Origin: an uncultured Porphyromonadaceae bacterium
Lineage (GTDB): Bacteria > Bacteroidota > Bacteroidia > Bacteroidales > Muribaculaceae
Direction: 5' to 3'
NCBI GenBank assembly: GCA_905193485.1
Contig: CAJJOX010000077.1
Location: forward strand, 1 to 9,846
DNA length: 9,846 nt
The notes beneath the pieces were generated by a model. The model ran no database searches, had not been told where the DNA came from, and saw only the letters and a list, made by a program, of their open reading frames with translations. Made by a program: the position numbers and the translations under genes. Positions 7,229 through 9,846 of the stretch are shown here, piece by piece (position 1 is the first letter of the stretch; each line of letters begins with the position of its first letter).

Positions 7229-7432
7229 ATAATTGAGGCCCTGAGATAGCCCTTGTGTGTGACGAGTAGAGTGTCTGCCCACGCTGGTATCGCACGCATC
7301 CGGAAAAGTGTGCGTGAGGGCCAGTCAGCCCTCGCAGCACACTCCGGAATACAAAATATAGCATACCGGTCGCATTCACTTCCGACATTGTCATTGGCAC
7401 ACAATTCGAATTTCTCAGGTTCCAATTATCCA
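7229..7432 (-). ncRNA. ssrS: 6S RNA (RNA polymerase-binding regulatory RNA), structure-based call
   Basis: The minus strand folds into one long rod. From the outside in, the paired blocks (window coordinates) are 7423-7429 with 7229-7235, 7413-7419 with 7240-7246, and 7398-7404 with 7253-7259. A large central bubble follows (7370-7397 opposite 7260-7283). Then come 7363-7369 with 7284-7290, 7344-7348 with 7299-7303, and a nearly continuous 15-pair apical stem (7337-7343 and 7328-7335 with 7307-7313 and 7314-7321) closed by a six-base loop. Closing stem, open central bubble and long apical arm at about 200 nt are the signature of 6S RNA, which mimics an open promoter and sequesters housekeeping RNA polymerase in stationary phase. 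The RNA would start just after a promoter-like TTTG at 7441-7438. Short reading frames crossing it are incidental. The fold is seen by pairing; the identity is inferred. Confidence 0.7.
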
Positions 7433-7437
7433 ATTGA

Positions 7438-7445
7438 CAAAGCAT
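7438..7445 (-). promoter_or_regulatory. Proximal -7-like box for the 6S-like RNA
   Basis: The minus strand reads ATGCTTTG, matching the TTTG half of TAnnTTTG but with the TA reversed. Initiation 5-8 bases downstream would fall at about 7430-7433, exactly at the outer closing stem, which is what a 6S promoter should do. No -33 element is evident. Confidence 0.4.
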
Positions 7446-7470
7446 CGATGACGCTTTTATATTATGTAGT

Positions 7471-7519
7471 GTCTTATGTTTCCTGACTCCTTACATTGAC
7501 AAAGGTGACAGCATAAGAC
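7471..7519. other. 49-base multi-stem hairpin upstream of the 6S-like RNA
   Basis: GTCTTATG (7471-7478) pairs perfectly with CATAAGAC (7512-7519). Inside, CTG (7483-7485) pairs with CAG (7509-7511), and CCTT (7489-7492) with AAGG (7502-7505), closing a nine-base loop. On the minus strand an exact TAnnTTTG box (7531-7524) would start transcripts at about 7517, placing this hairpin at the very 5' end of an RNA leading into the 6S-like gene. It could be a 5' stabilising structure of a longer precursor, a separate small RNA, or a protein-binding inverted repeat. Confidence 0.5.
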
Positions 7520-7523
7520 GTTG

Positions 7524-7552
7524 CAAATGTATTCATTTCCACTGAAAACAAA
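7524..7552 (-). promoter_or_regulatory. Candidate distal promoter of the 6S-like RNA region
   Basis: The minus strand has TTTG at 7552-7549 and TACATTTG at 7531-7524 (exact TAnnTTTG) with 17 bases between, slightly under the usual 19-21. Another exact -7 box, TATCTTTG, lies further upstream at 7587-7580 without a -33 partner. A distal promoter giving a longer precursor would parallel the two-promoter arrangement known for Escherichia coli ssrS. Confidence 0.4.
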
Positions 7553-7834
7553 AAAGAAATCCGTTAAAAATATTGCCATCAAAGATATAAAATCCATGAA
7601 TCTTTGAATTGCGGGACGCACAATATCCTGAAAGGAATAAATGCGAGAGAAAGATGGCCGGTTGTGAAACCTGTCATGGCGGATGTGATATCGGGGCCTA
7701 AAAAATCAGTTGTCCATTCGGCATATTGCCGGACGGATAACTGAAAATCGGAGCCTGTCAGGTGCGGTCGCGGGAATTGCGGTTGTGGCAGCGACATCTC
7801 CGGGGAGGGGGGATGATGGATGTGGAGGGGATGA
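7553..7834. other. Intergenic stretch without a supported gene
   Basis: Between the 6S-like locus and the mscL stop codon I see no credible protein gene. A 72-codon minus frame (7797-7579) has no recognisable domain. The interval holds a terminator-like hairpin (7700-7737) and, just past the mscL stop, a purine-rich plus-strand tract (about 7801-7830) in which GGGGATGAT occurs twice, 18 bases apart. Confidence 0.5.
7700..7737 (-). terminator. Possible terminator downstream of mscL
   Basis: On the minus strand TCC and TCCGGC (from 7737) pair with GCCGAA and GGA (to 7713) around an AATAT loop, with one mismatch. Seven bases after the stem comes a run of six T (7705-7700). It lies about 100 bases past the mscL stop. 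The gap between stem and T-run is longer than usual, so confidence is limited. Confidence 0.4.
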
Positions 7835-8266
7835 TTATTTGTCGGACTGTTTCTTGAGGAGGTCGCGGATCTCGGTGAGCAGGATCTCTTCTTTTGTAGG
7901 TTCGGGAACCGGTGCGGGTGCTTCCTCTTCTTTTTTCTTGAATTTCATGATCACGCGGAGGGCGATGAAGATGGAGAGCGCGATGATGAAGAAGTCGACG
8001 ATGTTCTGGATGAACAGACCGTAGTTTACAGCAACTTCCTCGACTGCCGCCACGCCTTCAGCCGTGGCTTCTTTGGCAGGTGTGATGATGTACTTCATGT
8101 TGGTGAAGCCGTCGCTGCCAGTGATAACCGATACGGCGGGCATGATGATGTCGTTGACAAGCGAGCTGACGATTTTACCGAAAGCTCCGCCGATGATCAC
8201 GCCGACAGCCATGTCGATGATGTTGCCTTTCATGGCAAACTCTTTGAAATCTTTGATGAATGACAT
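7835..8266 (-). CDS. mscL: Large-conductance mechanosensitive channel
   Basis: The 143-residue product is a standard MscL: an N-terminal amphipathic helix (MSFIKDFKEFAMKG), pore helix TM1 at about 15-45 containing NIIDMAVGVIIGGAFGKIV and ending NDIIMP, a periplasmic loop (about 46-80), TM2 at about 82-107 (GLFIQNIVDFFIIALSIF), and a charged C-terminal helix EEILLTEIRDLLKKQ. The channel forms a pentamer in the inner membrane and opens at near-lytic tension to release osmolytes. The loop has an Ala/Glu-rich insert (EATAEGVAAVEEVAV) and the C-terminal linker is Pro/Glu-rich, both ordinary variation. It is transcribed divergently from gapA, from a near-consensus promoter, with a leader of about 65 bases. 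Confidence 0.97.
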   Translation of the reverse strand: MSFIKDFKEFAMKGNIIDMAVGVIIGGAFGKIVSSLVNDIIMPAVSVITGSDGFTNMKYIITPAKEATAEGVAAVEEVAVNYGLFIQNIVDFFIIALSIFIALRVIMKFKKKEEEAPAPVPEPTKEEILLTEIRDLLKKQSDK

Positions 8267-8288
8267 AGTTGATGGGATTTTGTTGATT

Positions 8289-8326
8289 GTTGAACGTGTT
8301 TACCTTAATTCAACATCCGCCGGATG
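8289..8326 (-). promoter_or_regulatory. Inverted repeats in the mscL leader
   Basis: GTTGAA (8289-8294) and TTCAAC (8309-8314) form a six-pair inverted repeat with a 14-base loop in the mscL 5' untranslated region. Next to it CATCCG, C, CGGATG (8314-8326) is a 13-base odd palindrome just downstream of the predicted start site. The latter suits a dimeric protein-binding site better than an RNA hairpin. Function is not known. Confidence 0.35.
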
Positions 8327-8339
8327 GCATAATGTTCGG

Positions 8340-8370
8340 CAAAACTAATGAAAAAAAAGCGTAAGTCAAA
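8340..8370 (-). promoter_or_regulatory. mscL: mscL promoter, near-consensus Bacteroidota type
   Basis: The minus strand carries -33 TTTG (8370-8367), a spacer of exactly 19 bases, and -7 TAGTTTTG (8347-8340). Both elements and the spacing match the Bacteroidota primary sigma factor consensus. Initiation is expected at about 8333-8335, leaving a leader of about 67 bases. Confidence 0.75.
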
Positions 8371-8464
8371 AGAAAGCTCCCCCGCAGTGCGAAAAAAACT
8401 AAAAAACGGAGACGCGACACAATATTTTGGTCATAAGGATGATGTAAAAATAAAAAATAATGAC

Positions 8465-8472
8465 TATTTTTG
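8465..8472 (+). promoter_or_regulatory. gapA: Upstream candidate -7 box for gapA
   Basis: TATTTTTG matches TAnnTTTG exactly and lies 84 bases before the gapA ATG. The region upstream is very A-rich. I see no TTTG at the proper distance. Confidence 0.35.
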
Positions 8473-8491
8473 TGTCGCTGAATGCATTCTG

Positions 8492-9567
<1,076 letters not shown>

Positions 9568-9596
9568 TCAGCCCACGATAGATTTCAACCCACAGC

Positions 9597-9627
9597 GTCC
9601 CCCGATCTCTTTCAACGGTCGGGGGAT
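9597..9627 (+). terminator. Terminator hairpin after gapA
   Basis: TCCCCCGA (9598-9605) pairs with TCGGGGGA (9619-9626), extendable by a G-T pair on the outside, with a 13-base loop. There is no strong T-run afterwards (ATTGCTATATAC), but the GC-rich stem 30 bases past the gapA stop is a plausible end of transcript. A smaller inverted repeat CGATA/TATCG (9637-9651) follows before the next gene. Confidence 0.6.
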
Positions 9628-9683
9628 TGCTATATACGATAACCGCTATCGCAAACCGATGGCCATTAAAGATTGATCGCACA

Positions 9684-9846
9684 ATGCAAAACAAGGAAAT
9701 TCCGGTGTTGCTGCTGACGGGCTATCTCGGCGCCGGCAAGACAACACTTCTCAATTATATTCTCGGCAACCGCCGCGGCCTGCGTGCGGCTGTCATAGTC
9801 AATGATATCGGTGAGGTGAATATATATGCGTCGCTCATCCAGAAGG
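9684..9846 (+). CDS. CobW-type (G3E family) GTPase, N-terminal part (runs off the window)
   Basis: The ATG at 9684 opens [20 protein letters not shown], continuing [12 protein letters not shown] and [13 protein letters not shown] to the window end (54 codons). The Walker [10 protein letters not shown] at residues 13-21 and the VNDIGEVNI strand at 39-47 define the CobW/YjiA/ZNG1 group of G3E GTPases, which deliver metals such as zinc or cobalt to client proteins or act in metal homeostasis. The GTP-specificity and metal-binding CxCC motifs lie beyond the window, so the exact subgroup cannot be fixed. It lies 116 bases after gapA, past the terminator hairpin, and is probably its own transcription unit. 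Confidence 0.88.
   Translation, partial: MQNKEIPVLLLTGYLGAGKTTLLNYILGNRRGLRAAVIVNDIGEVNIYASLIQK

Noticed and set aside
7284..7369. The long hairpin considered as a retron, an integron attC site or an insertion-sequence end
   Set aside because: There is no reverse transcriptase, transposase or core attC motif nearby, and the outer paired blocks extend the fold into a 200-nt rod that fits 6S RNA better.
7179..7445. Overlapping short minus-strand frames of 88 and 68 codons
   Set aside because: They lie across a long base-paired structure best read as 6S RNA; neither has a protein domain, and both are open only by chance.
7579..7797. A 72-codon minus-strand frame (MSLPQPQFPRP...)
   Set aside because: No domain or plausible start context, and it spans a terminator-like hairpin after mscL.
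7801..7835. G-rich tract as a G-quadruplex or repeat array
   Set aside because: The G-runs are uneven and only one nine-base repeat is present, so the signal is too weak to call.

Overview
The window reads as chromosomal DNA of a Bacteroidales (phylum Bacteroidota) organism, or of two. Several start regions carry the Bacteroidota-type -7 box TAnnTTTG, there are few Shine-Dalgarno sequences, and the gene families fit the order: DUF5606, a DUF5689 lipoprotein, a SerB with a long ACT-containing N-terminus, and mscL beside gapA.

Left block (1-about 4220), GC-rich. On the minus strand lie an MscS-type channel, a small lipoprotein, a DUF5606 protein, a terminator, and the start of proC (cut by the window edge). 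Divergent from mscS on the plus strand are serB and, 6 bp later, a DUF5689 lipoprotein. The first 23 bases of what looks like another secreted-protein gene (ATG at 4198) overlap the end of that lipoprotein gene. This reading frame then runs out in the next block.

Right block (about 4240-9846). Composition and codon use change visibly here. On the minus strand is a two-gene unit: a 892-residue HerA/VirB4-like P-loop ATPase with a C-terminal cysteine cluster, followed 5 bp later by a very acidic Ser/Asp/Glu-rich small protein. Upstream of it, on the same strand, is a roughly 200-nt rod-shaped RNA with closing stems, a large central bubble and a long apical stem. I read this as the 6S RNA (ssrS), which no protein-coding call explains. 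A second 49-nt hairpin lies just upstream of it. Then come mscL (minus, with a near-consensus promoter), gapA (plus, with two candidate promoters and a strong terminator) and the start of a CobW-type GTPase.

The two most interesting points are the undescribed-looking ATPase plus acidic-protein pair next to the 6S RNA, and the abrupt change at about 4200-4260. There two convergent coding frames overlap with no terminator, and a signal-peptide start is left stranded. That is what a recombination boundary, an island edge or an assembly join would look like. The system could be a defence or DNA-translocation module, but the sequence alone does not prove it.
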